Source: Streptomyces sp. NBC_00572 (GTDB lineage Bacteria; Actinomycetota; Actinomycetes; Streptomycetales; Streptomycetaceae). Taken from it: DNA of 64,000 bases. The stretch lies in NCBI RefSeq assembly GCF_026341815.1, contig NZ_JAPENX010000001.1, positions 6,882,001 to 6,946,000 on the forward strand, written 5' to 3'. Position numbers and translations under genes: made by a program. Shown piece after piece: positions 8,389 to 16,597 of the stretch; the stretch's first letter is position 1, and each line of letters begins with the position of its first letter. The notes below the pieces were generated by a model. It did not search any database and was not told the origin of the DNA. It saw nothing but the letters and a program-made list of their open reading frames with translations.

Positions 8389-9602
8389 GGAGCGTTCGCG
8401 ACAAGGGCCGCCGCCTCGTCCGCGCGCCGGGACATCGTGATCGCCCCCGCGAGCCGTTCGATGGTGGGTGGCACGTCCCACTCCGTACGGCGGAGGGCAG
8501 CGAGCGTGGTCGCCGGGACGACGACCAGATCCGGCGCGCCGGTCTCCACCGCCCTGGCGAGCAGCGCCCAGGCCGCATCCCAGCGGGACTTCTCTGGGCG
8601 CGCCCCGACCGCGGCCACGACGCCGTCGAGCGCGGCCTGGCGCAGATCACCCCGCTCCGGCAGCTCGGCCCCGGCCGGGTCGGCGAGCAGCTCCTCGGGG
8701 TCCGGGAGGTCCATCCGGTCCAGGCTCGCAAGCAGTTCGAGCCCCGGCCCGTCCCCGACGGTGCCCCTGACCAGGAGCGAGATCACCTCGCGGGAGGATC
8801 CGGCGGCGGTGGCGAAGGCGATGAGGCGCAGGCTCATCTCCCAGCTGCGGGGCGAAGGCCAGGCGCCACCCCGCCGGGTCTCCCCGCTGGGCAGCCGGTG
8901 GACGAGCGTGGGCCGGGTGGCGAGGAGTCCGCACACCGCGCGCCGGGCGTAGCCCACGGCGTGCGGCAGGCGCTCCGGGTCGAGCACGGGCAGTGTCGCG
9001 CGCGGCCAGGTGCCGCCCAGGCCGCGGACGACGACGTCGTGGTCGTGGGTCCACTGGAGGTGCACGAAACGGTTGGCCAGCGGCGGACTCAGCTCCCAGC
9101 CGTCGGCGGCCGAGGCCCGCGGGTTGGCGGCGGCCACGATCCGCACCCCGGCCGGCAGCCGCAGGGCGCCGACCCGCCGCTCCAGGACGAGACGGAGCAG
9201 AGCCGCCTGCACCGCCGGTGGGGCGGTGGACAGTTCGTCGAGGAACAGCAGACCGCGGCCGGCCCTCACGAGCCGCACCGCCCAGTCCGGCGGGGCCATC
9301 GGGACGCCCTGCTCGGCGGGATCGTCCCCGATCACGGGCAGTCCCGAGAAGTCGGACGGCTCGTGCACGCTGGCGATCACCGTCGTCAGCGGGAGGTCCA
9401 GGGATTCGGCGAGCTGCGTCAACGCGGCCGTCTTGCCGATCCCCGGCTCACCCCACAGGAGTACGGGCAGGTCGGCGGCGACCGCGAGGGTCAGGGCCTC
9501 CAACTGGTCGTCGGGGCGTGGCTCGGTCGTGGAGTCGCGCAGCAGGGCGAGGAGTTCGTCGGCGACATCGAGCTGGGCGGGGGACGGGGAGCTCAAGGGC
9601 AT
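8376..9602 (-). CDS. MoxR-type AAA+ ATPase (first locus)
   Basis: A 408-residue AAA+ ATPase. Walker A is WGEPGIGKT (residues 51-58) and Walker B is LLFLDEL (118-124). A sensor-1 Asn in RIVAAANPR follows, and the C-terminal part (after about 200) is helical and poorly conserved. It belongs to the AAA_5/MoxR group, whose members act as chaperone-like motors with VWA partners. It is the middle gene of the operon: unknown gene (upstream), this gene, then the VWA gene, which overlaps by GTGA. This fits the recurrent MoxR-VWA gene pair; the substrate is not deducible. Confidence 0.88.
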   Translation of the reverse strand: MPLSSPSPAQLDVADELLALLRDSTTEPRPDDQLEALTLAVAADLPVLLWGEPGIGKTAALTQLAESLDLPLTTVIASVHEPSDFSGLPVIGDDPAEQGVPMAPPDWAVRLVRAGRGLLFLDELSTAPPAVQAALLRLVLERRVGALRLPAGVRIVAAANPRASAADGWELSPPLANRFVHLQWTHDHDVVVRGLGGTWPRATLPVLDPERLPHAVGYARRAVCGLLATRPTLVHRLPSGETRRGGAWPSPRSWEMSLRLIAFATAAGSSREVISLLVRGTVGDGPGLELLASLDRMDLPDPEELLADPAGAELPERGDLRQAALDGVVAAVGARPEKSRWDAAWALLARAVETGAPDLVVVPATTLAALRRTEWDVPPTIERLAGAITMSRRADEAAALVANAPVAR

Positions 9603-9667
9603 GGGTGATCACCTGTGGGTTCGTCGTCAGTGGGCCGATACCGGTGCGCGGGCCGGTACCGCTTCGG

Positions 9668-11029
9668 TCAGCGGGCGAAGGAGTGGCGAGGGCGGGCGCG
9701 GTGGTGCTGAGGACGGTCGGGCCCGGGCCTCACACGACCCGGACCCGGGCCGTAGAGGTCCGCTCGGTAGAGCCCGTACGCGATCCGCCGCCGGGCGGCC
9801 GACTCCAGTACGTCCCGCAGCGCGCCGTTGCGCAGGGCGGCGCCGGGACCGAGCAGGCCCTCGACGACGGCCAGCGCGCCGGCGGTGTCGCCGTGGTCCA
9901 GGCGCTCGCGGACGCCGGTGAGGCAGTCCGGACGCCGGTGGGCCTCGTCGATGGCTTGCAGGCAGGGGAGGGGCGGCCCGCCCAGCGCGACCAGGAGCTC
10001 CTCCCGCCGGATCTCGGCGGGGGCGTGGTCGAGCGGGGCGAGTACGCCGTCGGAAAGACCGATCCGATGCCGGACTCCCCGGCAGTTCACCAGACGTGGT
10101 TGCCCAGGCGGGTCCGTGACCGGCGCCGGTCCGGCGGGCCGGTGGTCGGGTACGAGCGCCGAGGCGACCAGTGGATGCAGCCGTCCGGCCTCGATCAGCC
10201 CGGCGCGCAGCAACTCCAGGTCGGGCAGCACCCAGGTCGCGGCGTCGGGCAGCGTGGGCAGCGCCTGGGATGCCGACGCGGACAAGGCAGCGACGGCCGA
10301 TGCCGATGGCGGTCCACCGCCCGTCGGCACGTCGAGAACCATCTGCTGCCGCGCTCCGAGCCGTACGCGGACCTGCCCGGAGTCCCGTCCCTCGGCCCGG
10401 AGCAGGATCGCGGCCTCCGCCGCCCAACGGTCGACGGCGCAACCGCGCAGCTCCTCGTTCGCCGACGGTGGATCCGCGTCGGCCCCGGAGCGGCTGCGCA
10501 GCTCGCCGCTGCGCTGCCCGTCCCAGAGGTGGCGGTGCAGATCCAGGCGGTACCGCCGGCTGGGGCGTGGATGCGGATGTCGGCGCTCACCGGCCGCGGA
10601 ACGGGATCCGTCCCACAGGGCGAGGCTCATCCGCTGTCCGGAGTCCGCCCACGCGGGCGGGGTCCGCACCACGAGGTACACGGGGTGGGGGTCGTGGTCC
10701 CCCGAGAGGTCGTACCGCGCCAGGGGGACGGTCAGTCCCGGGCGCAGCACTCCGTCGGGGGCGATCCGCGGCATGTGCCAGCGCAGCAGGTCGGGAGCGA
10801 GGCGACGGAGGTCCGCCCGGACCAGGGCGGCGAGTTCCCGCCCGTACGAGTGGGTGGCGGAACGCAGGTCGAGATCGACGTCGACGCTCGCGGCAGCGCA
10901 GGCGCCCGACCAGTCGCCGACGGAGCGGCGGCGAGCAGCGGTCTCGATCATGGAGGGCGGCACGGCGAACTCGCGCACGCGCAGCCAGAGGGAAAGGCGG
11001 GATTCGCCGTTCGCGGTGGGAGTGAGCAT
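9668..11029 (-). CDS. Uncharacterised protein, first gene of the MoxR-VWA operon
   Basis: A protein of about 453 residues with no domain I recognise. There is no signal peptide or membrane helix. It is Arg- and Leu-rich, with an N-terminal SLWLRVREFAVPPSMIETA segment, a central stretch of beta-like character (YRLDLHRHLWDG, QVRVRLGARQQMVLDVP) and a C-terminal helical region, and it ends with a very basic PGPGRVRPGP tail. Start at ATG 11029, preceded by GGTGAG five bases upstream; a GTG six bases earlier overlaps that site. It is 65 bases upstream of the MoxR gene on the same strand and is probably its adaptor or substrate by context. Confidence 0.75.
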   Translation of the reverse strand: MLTPTANGESRLSLWLRVREFAVPPSMIETAARRRSVGDWSGACAAASVDVDLDLRSATHSYGRELAALVRADLRRLAPDLLRWHMPRIAPDGVLRPGLTVPLARYDLSGDHDPHPVYLVVRTPPAWADSGQRMSLALWDGSRSAAGERRHPHPRPSRRYRLDLHRHLWDGQRSGELRSRSGADADPPSANEELRGCAVDRWAAEAAILLRAEGRDSGQVRVRLGARQQMVLDVPTGGGPPSASAVAALSASASQALPTLPDAATWVLPDLELLRAGLIEAGRLHPLVASALVPDHRPAGPAPVTDPPGQPRLVNCRGVRHRIGLSDGVLAPLDHAPAEIRREELLVALGGPPLPCLQAIDEAHRRPDCLTGVRERLDHGDTAGALAVVEGLLGPGAALRNGALRDVLESAARRRIAYGLYRADLYGPGPGRVRPGPDRPQHHRARPRHSFAR

Positions 11030-11172
11030 CAGCACTCACCTTGCGCGGACGGGACCCCCGATCTGATAGCAGAGTAGGTCGTCATCACGATGATCGTATC
11101 GAGGCGTGTGCGGCGGGGCCAGCTGTTTTTCGCCGCAAGCGGCAGGCCCCGCGCGGACACTTCGTCGGCCGT

Positions 11173-11205
11173 TGCGGCTTCGCCGGACCGGCCGGCGAAG
11201 CCGCA
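11173..11205 (-). terminator. Rho-independent-type terminator after the acyl-CoA dehydrogenase gene
   Basis: A perfect 14-bp stem (TGCGGCTTCGCCGG / CCGGCGAAGCCGCA) with a 5-base loop, beginning four bases past the stop codon of the minus-strand dehydrogenase gene. Confidence 0.85.
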
Positions 11206-11209
11206 CCCC

Positions 11210-12865
11210 CTAGCCCGCGCTCATGGCGTCCGGACCGCTCCGCGCGATGATCGCCGCCGTGTCCACGCCCGCGGGGAGCGTGCCGAACGCGAGGCCGCGG
11301 TCGCCGTCGAGCCGCGACGCGCAGAACGCGTCCGCCACCGCCGGGTTCCCGTGCCGTACGAGCAGCGAGCCCTGCAGCACCAGAGCCAGCCGCTCCACGA
11401 GACGTCGCGCCCCGTACGCCGCCGCGTCGGGGTCGCCGAGCCCCGCCAGGTCCTTGCGGAGGCCGGCGACCGCCGTGTCCAGGCGCCGGTCGGCGCCCGC
11501 GCCCCGGTCGACCTCCGCGAAGAAGGCCTCCACCGCCTGTGGCTGACGGGTCATCGCCCGCAGGACGTCGAGCGCGGCGACGTTCCCCGAGCCCTCCCAG
11601 ATCGACGGCAGCGGCGACTCGCGGTAGAGCCTCGGAAGGCCCGAGTCCTCCACGTAGCCGTTGCCGCCCAGACACTCCAGGGCCTCCGCGGCGTGCGCGG
11701 GTGCCCGCTTGCACACCCAGTACTTGGTGACCGCGAGGCCGAGCCGCCGCAGCTGCTCCTCCTCCGCGTCGCCGCGTGTCGCCCGGTCGACCGCGCCTGC
11801 CAGGCGCAGCGCCGCGAGCGTGGCCGCTTCCGCCTCCACCGCCAGGTCGGCCAGGACGTTCCGCATCAGCGGCTGGTCGACGAGCCGCGCCCCGAACGCC
11901 TCGCGGTGCGTGGCGTGGTGCACGGCCTGGACGAGCCCGAGGCGCATCCCGGACGCCGAACTGATGGCGCAGTCGAGCCGCGTCATGTTCACCATCCGGA
12001 TGATGGTGGCCACCCCGCGCCCCTCCTCGCCGACCAGCCGGCCGAGGGCGCCCTCGTACTCGATCTCGGAGGAGGCGTTGGACCGGTTGCCCAGCTTGTC
12101 CTTGAGGCGCTGGAGGCGGATCGCGTTGCGGCTGCCGTCCGGCAGGACGCGCGGCACCAGGAAGCAGGAGAGACCGCCCGGCGCCTGCGCGAGGGTGAGG
12201 AAGACGTCCGACATGGGCGCCGAGGTGAACCACTTGTGGCCGGTCAGCGCGTACAGGCCGGGCTCGCCCGCCGGGACCGCCCGCGTCGTGTTCGCCCGGA
12301 CGTCGGAGCCGCCCTGCTTCTCGGTCATCGACATTCCGGCGATGATCCCGCGCTTCTCCGTGGGCACCCGGAGCCCGAAGTCGTACGACGAGGAGGCCAG
12401 CAGCGGCTCGTACACCTCGGCCAGCTCCGGCTGGGCGCGCAGCGCCGGGACCGCCGCGTACGTCATGGAGACCGGGCAGAGGTGCCCGGCGTCGGCCTGC
12501 CCCCACACGAACACCTTCGCCGCGCGGGCCACGTGCGCGCCCGGCCGCTCGTCGCGCCAGGGGGCGCCGTGCAGCCCGTGCCGGACGGCCACGTCCATCA
12601 GGTGGTGCCAGTGCGGGTGGAACTCGACCTCGTCGATCCGGTGGCCGTACCGGTCGTGGGTGTGGAGCACGGGGGAGTGGCGCTCGGCGAGCCGCCCCCA
12701 TTCCTGGGCCTCCTCGCCGCCGGCCCGCGCGCCGAGCTCGCGGACCTCGGCCTCGGCCCAGCCGGCGCCCTCCCGGCGCAGCGCCTCCAGGAGCGCGGGG
12801 TCGGCGGAGACGTCGTAACCGGTCAGGGGCGGTACCTGGTTGGTGACCTCATGCGTGGTCGGCAT
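11210..12865 (-). CDS. AidB-like acyl-CoA dehydrogenase family protein
   Basis: A 551-residue flavoprotein of the AidB branch: longer than ordinary acyl-CoA dehydrogenases, with an extra N-terminal domain. Visible signatures are MSMTEKQGGSDVR (FAD/substrate loop, about 178-190), GHKWFTSAPMSDVFL, LGGNGYVEDSGLPRLYRE and the family hallmark PSIWEGSGNVAALDVLR. AidB itself binds DNA and protects against alkylation; for actinobacterial relatives the reaction is unproven. The ATG overlaps the end of the upstream tetR gene by 17 bases, so the two form one transcript. A strong terminator follows. I infer the TetR protein regulates it. Confidence 0.9.
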   Translation of the reverse strand: MPTTHEVTNQVPPLTGYDVSADPALLEALRREGAGWAEAEVRELGARAGGEEAQEWGRLAERHSPVLHTHDRYGHRIDEVEFHPHWHHLMDVAVRHGLHGAPWRDERPGAHVARAAKVFVWGQADAGHLCPVSMTYAAVPALRAQPELAEVYEPLLASSSYDFGLRVPTEKRGIIAGMSMTEKQGGSDVRANTTRAVPAGEPGLYALTGHKWFTSAPMSDVFLTLAQAPGGLSCFLVPRVLPDGSRNAIRLQRLKDKLGNRSNASSEIEYEGALGRLVGEEGRGVATIIRMVNMTRLDCAISSASGMRLGLVQAVHHATHREAFGARLVDQPLMRNVLADLAVEAEAATLAALRLAGAVDRATRGDAEEEQLRRLGLAVTKYWVCKRAPAHAAEALECLGGNGYVEDSGLPRLYRESPLPSIWEGSGNVAALDVLRAMTRQPQAVEAFFAEVDRGAGADRRLDTAVAGLRKDLAGLGDPDAAAYGARRLVERLALVLQGSLLVRHGNPAVADAFCASRLDGDRGLAFGTLPAGVDTAAIIARSGPDAMSAG

Positions 12866-13466
12866 CGGGAACTCCCAGTGCTCGCAGGGTGAAGGTGACG
12901 AGTGCGGGTACGGTGCCGGGCCCGACGGACCCCTCCGCCAGCGGGCCGACGAGCGCTTCCGCGCCCGCCCCGACCAGTGCCGAGGCCGTCAGGACCGGGT
13001 CCTGGGGCGGCAGCTCGCCCGAGCGCACGCCCTCCTCGACGCGCGCGGCGAACACGTCCCGGAACGCGCGCCGGAAGACCAGCCGCTCGGCGTCCACGGC
13101 GGGGTCGACCGGTTCGGCGAGCAGCGCGTAGGCGAGGCGCGGCGACTTCAGGGCGCGCAGGGCGAAGGTCTCGATGACGGCGACGACCCGCTCGGCGGCC
13201 GAACGGTGCCCGGGGTGCCCGGCCGCCTCGGAGACGGCCGCGACCTCCCGGCTCACCACGGTCCGGAAGAGCTCCACGGAGAGCTCGGCCTTGCTGGGGA
13301 AGTGGCGGTACACGCTGCCCGTGGCGATTCCGGCGCGGGCGGCGACGGCCGCCATCGTGCATCCCGCGTATCCCTGCTCGGCGAGCAGTTCCCGGGCGGC
13401 GTCGACGACGGAGGTGCGCTGGGCGTCGAGCCGGGCCTGGACGGCGGGGGTGCGTCGGTAGGGCAT
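12849..13466 (-). CDS. TetR-family repressor
   Basis: A 205-residue regulator. The helix-turn-helix is at about residues 15-60 (DAARELLAEQGYAGCTM, then ARAGIATGSVYRHFPSKAELSVE); the ligand domain is variable. An in-frame ATG at 13490 would add eight residues, but it lies inside a palindrome that is the likely operator, so I place the start at 13466. No Shine-Dalgarno sequence precedes either candidate. It is co-transcribed with the AidB-like gene, and autoregulation is likely through the palindrome. Confidence 0.85.
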   Translation of the reverse strand: MPYRRTPAVQARLDAQRTSVVDAARELLAEQGYAGCTMAAVAARAGIATGSVYRHFPSKAELSVELFRTVVSREVAAVSEAAGHPGHRSAAERVVAVIETFALRALKSPRLAYALLAEPVDPAVDAERLVFRRAFRDVFAARVEEGVRSGELPPQDPVLTASALVGAGAEALVGPLAEGSVGPGTVPALVTFTLRALGVPDADHA

Positions 13467-13474
13467 GGAAGAAG

Positions 13475-13497
13475 TGAAGCAGTGATTCATTGCTTCA
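13475..13497. promoter_or_regulatory. TetR operator (palindrome)
   Basis: TGAAGCA-N9-TGCTTCA, with a further near-palindrome TGATTCA in the middle, nine bases upstream of the tetR start. It is the only strong palindrome in front of the tetR-aidB-like operon. Confidence 0.65.
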
Positions 13498-13549
13498 TCA
13501 AGGGTCGGGACGCGCCGGTGCGGGAGCGGGCGCGGGAACGGGCGCGGGA

Positions 13550-13592
13550 ACGGCGAACGCCCCCACCCTGTGGGGGTGGGGGCGTTCGCCGT
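13550..13592 (-). terminator. Strong terminator after the Mn exporter gene
   Basis: A perfect 19-bp stem (ACGGCGAACGCCCCCACCC and its complement) with a 5-base loop, 18 bases beyond the stop of the minus-strand GDT1-family gene. It may also stop readthrough towards the tetR promoter. Confidence 0.9.
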
Positions 13593-13610
13593 GCGTTCGG
13601 GTGGCCGGTG

Positions 13611-14192
13611 TCAGCCGGTGAACACCTCGGTCAGGGACCAGATCGCGAGGCCCGCCATGCAGATACCGCCGATGCGCTGCACGGTCTTGAGCGGAACACG
13701 CTTCGCGATGAACCGGCCCGCGACCAGGGCGAGCGCGGAGACGCTCATCAGGGCGGCGAGGGAGCCGATCGCCGTCGACCAGGTGCCGTTCGTGGCGGCC
13801 AGGTTGGCGGTGGTGATCTGGGTGAGGTCGCCCCACTCGCTGATGAACACGGCCATGAAGGCCGTCGAGAAGACGGGCAGGAAGCCGGTGACGGTCTTGC
13901 CGCCCTCGTCGGCCTCGTCGTCGCCCCCGCCGCGCAGCAGCATGAACGCGCCGAAACCGAACAGCAGGGCGGAGACGAGCTTCACCGACCAGCCCGGGAG
14001 CAGCCCGAGCAGGCTGCCGGCGCCGACCGCGATGGCGACATGCGCGAGGAAGGCGGTCGAGGTGCCGATCCATACGTAGAGAGGACGCATCCGCGTGCCC
14101 ATGGCGAGGGACGCGAACATCGTCTTGTCGGGAAGCTCGGCGAGGAAGATCAGCCCGAAGGCGGTGAGGATCGCCAAGGGGTCGAGGTGCAT
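13611..14192 (-). CDS. TMEM165/GDT1-family membrane protein, probable Mn2+ exporter
   Basis: A 193-residue protein with six hydrophobic helices in two homologous halves. Each half has the family motif: FLAELPDKTMFASLAMG (about residues 17-33) and FISEWGDLTQITTANLA (about 116-132), the E-x-G/P-D-x-T signature. A charged central loop (GGGDDEADEGGK) separates the halves. Bacterial members (MneA/YebN-like role) export Mn2+. The start is ATG 14192. About 120 bases upstream is a yybP-ykoY element, which senses Mn2+, so the function and regulation agree. Confidence 0.88.
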   Translation of the reverse strand: MHLDPLAILTAFGLIFLAELPDKTMFASLAMGTRMRPLYVWIGTSTAFLAHVAIAVGAGSLLGLLPGWSVKLVSALLFGFGAFMLLRGGGDDEADEGGKTVTGFLPVFSTAFMAVFISEWGDLTQITTANLAATNGTWSTAIGSLAALMSVSALALVAGRFIAKRVPLKTVQRIGGICMAGLAIWSLTEVFTG

Positions 14193-14309
14193 ACCGGGGC
14201 TCTCTGCTCGGTCCGGGCCTGTGGGCTCGGCACGACACCTCGGTGGGCGACGGGAGGACCACTCGGCCCGGCATGACGGACCACGCCCACGGAAACGCGG
14301 ACGCGGTTG

Positions 14310-14418
14310 ATGCCTGGCCGAAGGTCTCGCCCGTCCGCGTCGAACGCGGACCCGGTCACCGGGAACCCGAGGGCTCCAGTATGTCGACGACCGATTTGCA
14401 GGGCTACTCCCCTTCGCT
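14310..14418 (-). ncRNA. yybP-ykoY manganese riboswitch
   Basis: Read on the minus strand this segment has the conserved landmarks in order: AAGGGGAGTAGCC at the 5' end (14404-14416), GTCGTCGACAT (the CGTCAACAT-like element), a GC hairpin, and GGGCGAGACCTTCGGCC at the 3' side (14316-14332). It precedes a GDT1-type Mn2+ exporter, the classic target. A candidate -10 (TACACT, 14426-14431) lies just upstream. Confidence 0.85.
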
Positions 14419-14479
14419 GTCCCCGAGTGTAGCGGACCGGGGCGCGAGGGTGAGTGGACAGGGTCTGCGCGTGAGCGAG

Positions 14480-14515
14480 TGGACACTGTCTACTCGTTCT
14501 TGGTAGACAGTGTCT
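14480..14515 (+). promoter_or_regulatory. Leaderless promoter overlapped by a 12-bp inverted repeat
   Basis: TGGACA (14480-14485), 18-base spacer, TAGACA (14504-14509), then the ATG at 14516 seven bases later, so the transcript probably starts at the ATG. A perfect inverted repeat GACACTGTCTAC-N9-GTAGACAGTGTC (14482-14514) covers both promoter elements and is the probable TetR operator. Confidence 0.65.
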
Positions 14516-15145
14516 ATGCATGACGAAACCGAAGATCACCAGGTTCCCGCGAGCGATGGCGGCGACCGGAGCGACGGCGGGCTGCGCGAGCGGCTCGTCC
14601 GCGTCGGCGTCGAGCTCGTGAACGCCGAAGGCGCCCAGGCCCTCTCGCTGCGCGAGATCGCCCGTCGCGCCGGCGTCTCCCACGGCGCCCCCCGCCGCTA
14701 CTTCCCGACCCACCTCGAACTCCTGTCGGCCATCGCCCGCCAGGGCTTCACCGAACTGGCCGCCCGCGTCGCCGCCGAGGACCGGGAGACGGCCGCGCCG
14801 CGCGAACGGATCGAGCTCCTCGCCCGCGTCTACCTCGACTACGCCGGCACCCGACGCGGCATGTACGAGCTGATGTTCCGGCACGACCTGCTGGAGAGCG
14901 GCAGCCTCGGACTCCGGGAGACGAGCCTGCCCCTCTTCGCCCGCCTCACCGAACTCGTCGCCCGCGTCCGCCCCGGCGCCGCCGAGCCCGCCGTCCTCGC
15001 CGGCGCGCTCTGGGCCAACCTCCACGGCATCGCCCAGCTCTGGCACTGGGGCAGCCTCCGGCTCGCGACCGGCGGCGACGACCCCGCCCCGCTCCTCGCG
15101 GCCGCCCTCGACGCGCACCTCGGTCCCGCAGGGCAGGCCCCGTGA
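14516..15145 (+). CDS. TetR-family repressor of the adjacent MFS pump
   Basis: A 209-residue regulator. The DNA-binding region spans about residues 20-70: LRERLVRVGVELVNAEG, LSLREIARRAGVSHGAPRRYFP. The C-terminal ligand domain resembles TetR_C_33/WHG-type domains (RRGMYELMFRHDLL, ANLHGIAQLWHWGS). There is no ribosome binding site. A -10-like hexamer ends six bases before the ATG, so the mRNA is probably leaderless. It overlaps the MFS gene by GTGA. The operator overlaps the promoter, which suggests autorepression relieved by a pump substrate. Confidence 0.88.
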   Translation: MHDETEDHQVPASDGGDRSDGGLRERLVRVGVELVNAEGAQALSLREIARRAGVSHGAPRRYFPTHLELLSAIARQGFTELAARVAAEDRETAAPRERIELLARVYLDYAGTRRGMYELMFRHDLLESGSLGLRETSLPLFARLTELVARVRPGAAEPAVLAGALWANLHGIAQLWHWGSLRLATGGDDPAPLLAAALDAHLGPAGQAP

Positions 15146-16596
15146 CCGCGCGCCGCGCCCCCGTCCTCGCGTGCAGCGTCGTCGGCGCCGCCGTCGTCGC
15201 CCTCGACGGCACCGTCCTCACCGTCGCCCAGCCCGCCCTCCAGCGCGATCTGCACGCCGACGTCGGCCAGGTCCAGTGGACCAGCACCGGATACCTCGTC
15301 GCCGTCGCGAGCCTCCTGGTCTTCGCCGGACGGCTCGGCGACCGCTACGGCCACCGCCGGGTCTTCGCCGTAGGCGCCCTCGGCTTTGCCGCCGCCTCCA
15401 CCGGAATCGCCCTGGCCCCCGGCATCGGCTCCGTGATCGTGCTCCGGGTGCTCCAGGGAGTGTTCGGGGCGCTCCTCCAACCCGCCACGCTCGGCATGCT
15501 CCGGACCGCCTTCCCGCCGGAGCGGCTCGGCACCCCCATCGCCCTGCGCACCGCCGCCATCGGCCTCGCGGCCGCGGCGGGCCCGCTCGTCGGAGGCGCA
15601 CTGGTCTCCGCGTACGGCTGGCGCTCGGTCTTCCTCCTCGGCGTCCCCCCGACCCTCGCGATCGGCCTGCTCGCCCTGGCCACCCGCGAACGACCCACCG
15701 AGCCGAGCCCTTCCCGCGGAACGGGCCCCGCCCCGCGGCCCGCCGCGACCGGCCTCTCCGTGCTCGACCCCGTCGGCGCCCTGTTGCTCGCCGTGACGCT
15801 CGGGTCGCTCGTCCACGGGCTCGTCGAGGCAGCCCGGCCCGGTGGCGCCGCGACCGGCCTGCTCGCCTGCGCCGGGGCCGTCGCCGCCGGGTTCGCCTTC
15901 GCCCGCCACGAGCGTCGCGTCGCGCGCCCGCTCCTGCCCCCGGAGCTGCTCCGGAGCGTGCCCGTCGTCGCCGGCCTCGCCGTCCTGCTCGCCGCCTCCG
16001 CCGCGCTCTTCGGCTCGCTCTTCGTGGCCACCTACTTCCTCCAGGACGTCCAGGGACTCGACCCCCTCGACTGCGCCCTGCGCGTCCTCCCGCTCGCCGT
16101 CCTCATGGTGCTCGGCGCACCGCTCTGCCCACCGCTCCAGCGCCGGTTCGGCCCCCGGCGCACGGCGACCGCCGGCGCCGTCCTGCTCACCCTCGGCGTG
16201 CTGCTCCTCTCCCGGCTCGACACGACGGCCGGAGGCGCCGCCGTCGGGATCAGCGCCGCACTCCTGGGCGCCGGGTTCGTCACCCTGATGGTCACCGCGA
16301 CCTCGGTCGTCGTGCACCGCGCCCCCGAGGCCCACGCGGGGGTCGCCGGCGGTCTCCAGCAGACCGCGATGAACATCGGCCCCGCGCTCGGTGTCGCCGC
16401 CGCGACCCTTCTGCTCGCCCTCGTCCCGCACGGCGGCTTCGTACCGGTCCGCGGTGCCGCCCTCCCGGCCCTCGCCGTGATCGCCGCTCTCGCCGTCCCG
16501 GCCGCGCTCGCCCTGCCCGGCGGCACGGACCGGCCGCGGACACGCCGAGGGCCGACGTCACCCCGGACCGGACGCGGAGCGTGCGTACGATCATGA
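15142..16596 (+). CDS. MFS drug exporter, 14-helix (DHA2-like)
   Basis: A 484-residue transporter with about fourteen hydrophobic helices. Signatures include VALDGTVLTVAQPALQRDL in helix 1 (D-x-T-x-x-x-x-A-x-P type), AGRLGDRYGHRR (motif A, loop 2-3), and RVLQGVFGALLQPATLGML (motif B/C region). DHA2-type pumps export drugs with proton antiport. It starts with GTG overlapping the tetR stop by four bases and ends one base before the next gene, so it is the middle of a three-gene operon. The C-terminal tail is Arg-rich and may not be conserved. Confidence 0.9.
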   Translation: MTARRAPVLACSVVGAAVVALDGTVLTVAQPALQRDLHADVGQVQWTSTGYLVAVASLLVFAGRLGDRYGHRRVFAVGALGFAAASTGIALAPGIGSVIVLRVLQGVFGALLQPATLGMLRTAFPPERLGTPIALRTAAIGLAAAAGPLVGGALVSAYGWRSVFLLGVPPTLAIGLLALATRERPTEPSPSRGTGPAPRPAATGLSVLDPVGALLLAVTLGSLVHGLVEAARPGGAATGLLACAGAVAAGFAFARHERRVARPLLPPELLRSVPVVAGLAVLLAASAALFGSLFVATYFLQDVQGLDPLDCALRVLPLAVLMVLGAPLCPPLQRRFGPRRTATAGAVLLTLGVLLLSRLDTTAGGAAVGISAALLGAGFVTLMVTATSVVVHRAPEAHAGVAGGLQQTAMNIGPALGVAAATLLLALVPHGGFVPVRGAALPALAVIAALAVPAALALPGGTDRPRTRRGPTSPRTGRGACVRS

Positions 16597-16597
16597 A

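Noticed and set aside
14839..16431. 530-codon minus-strand ORF opposite the tetR-MFS genes
   Set aside because: It is the high-GC antisense mirror of real genes: Gly/Glu/Arg/Asp-rich composition and no motif.
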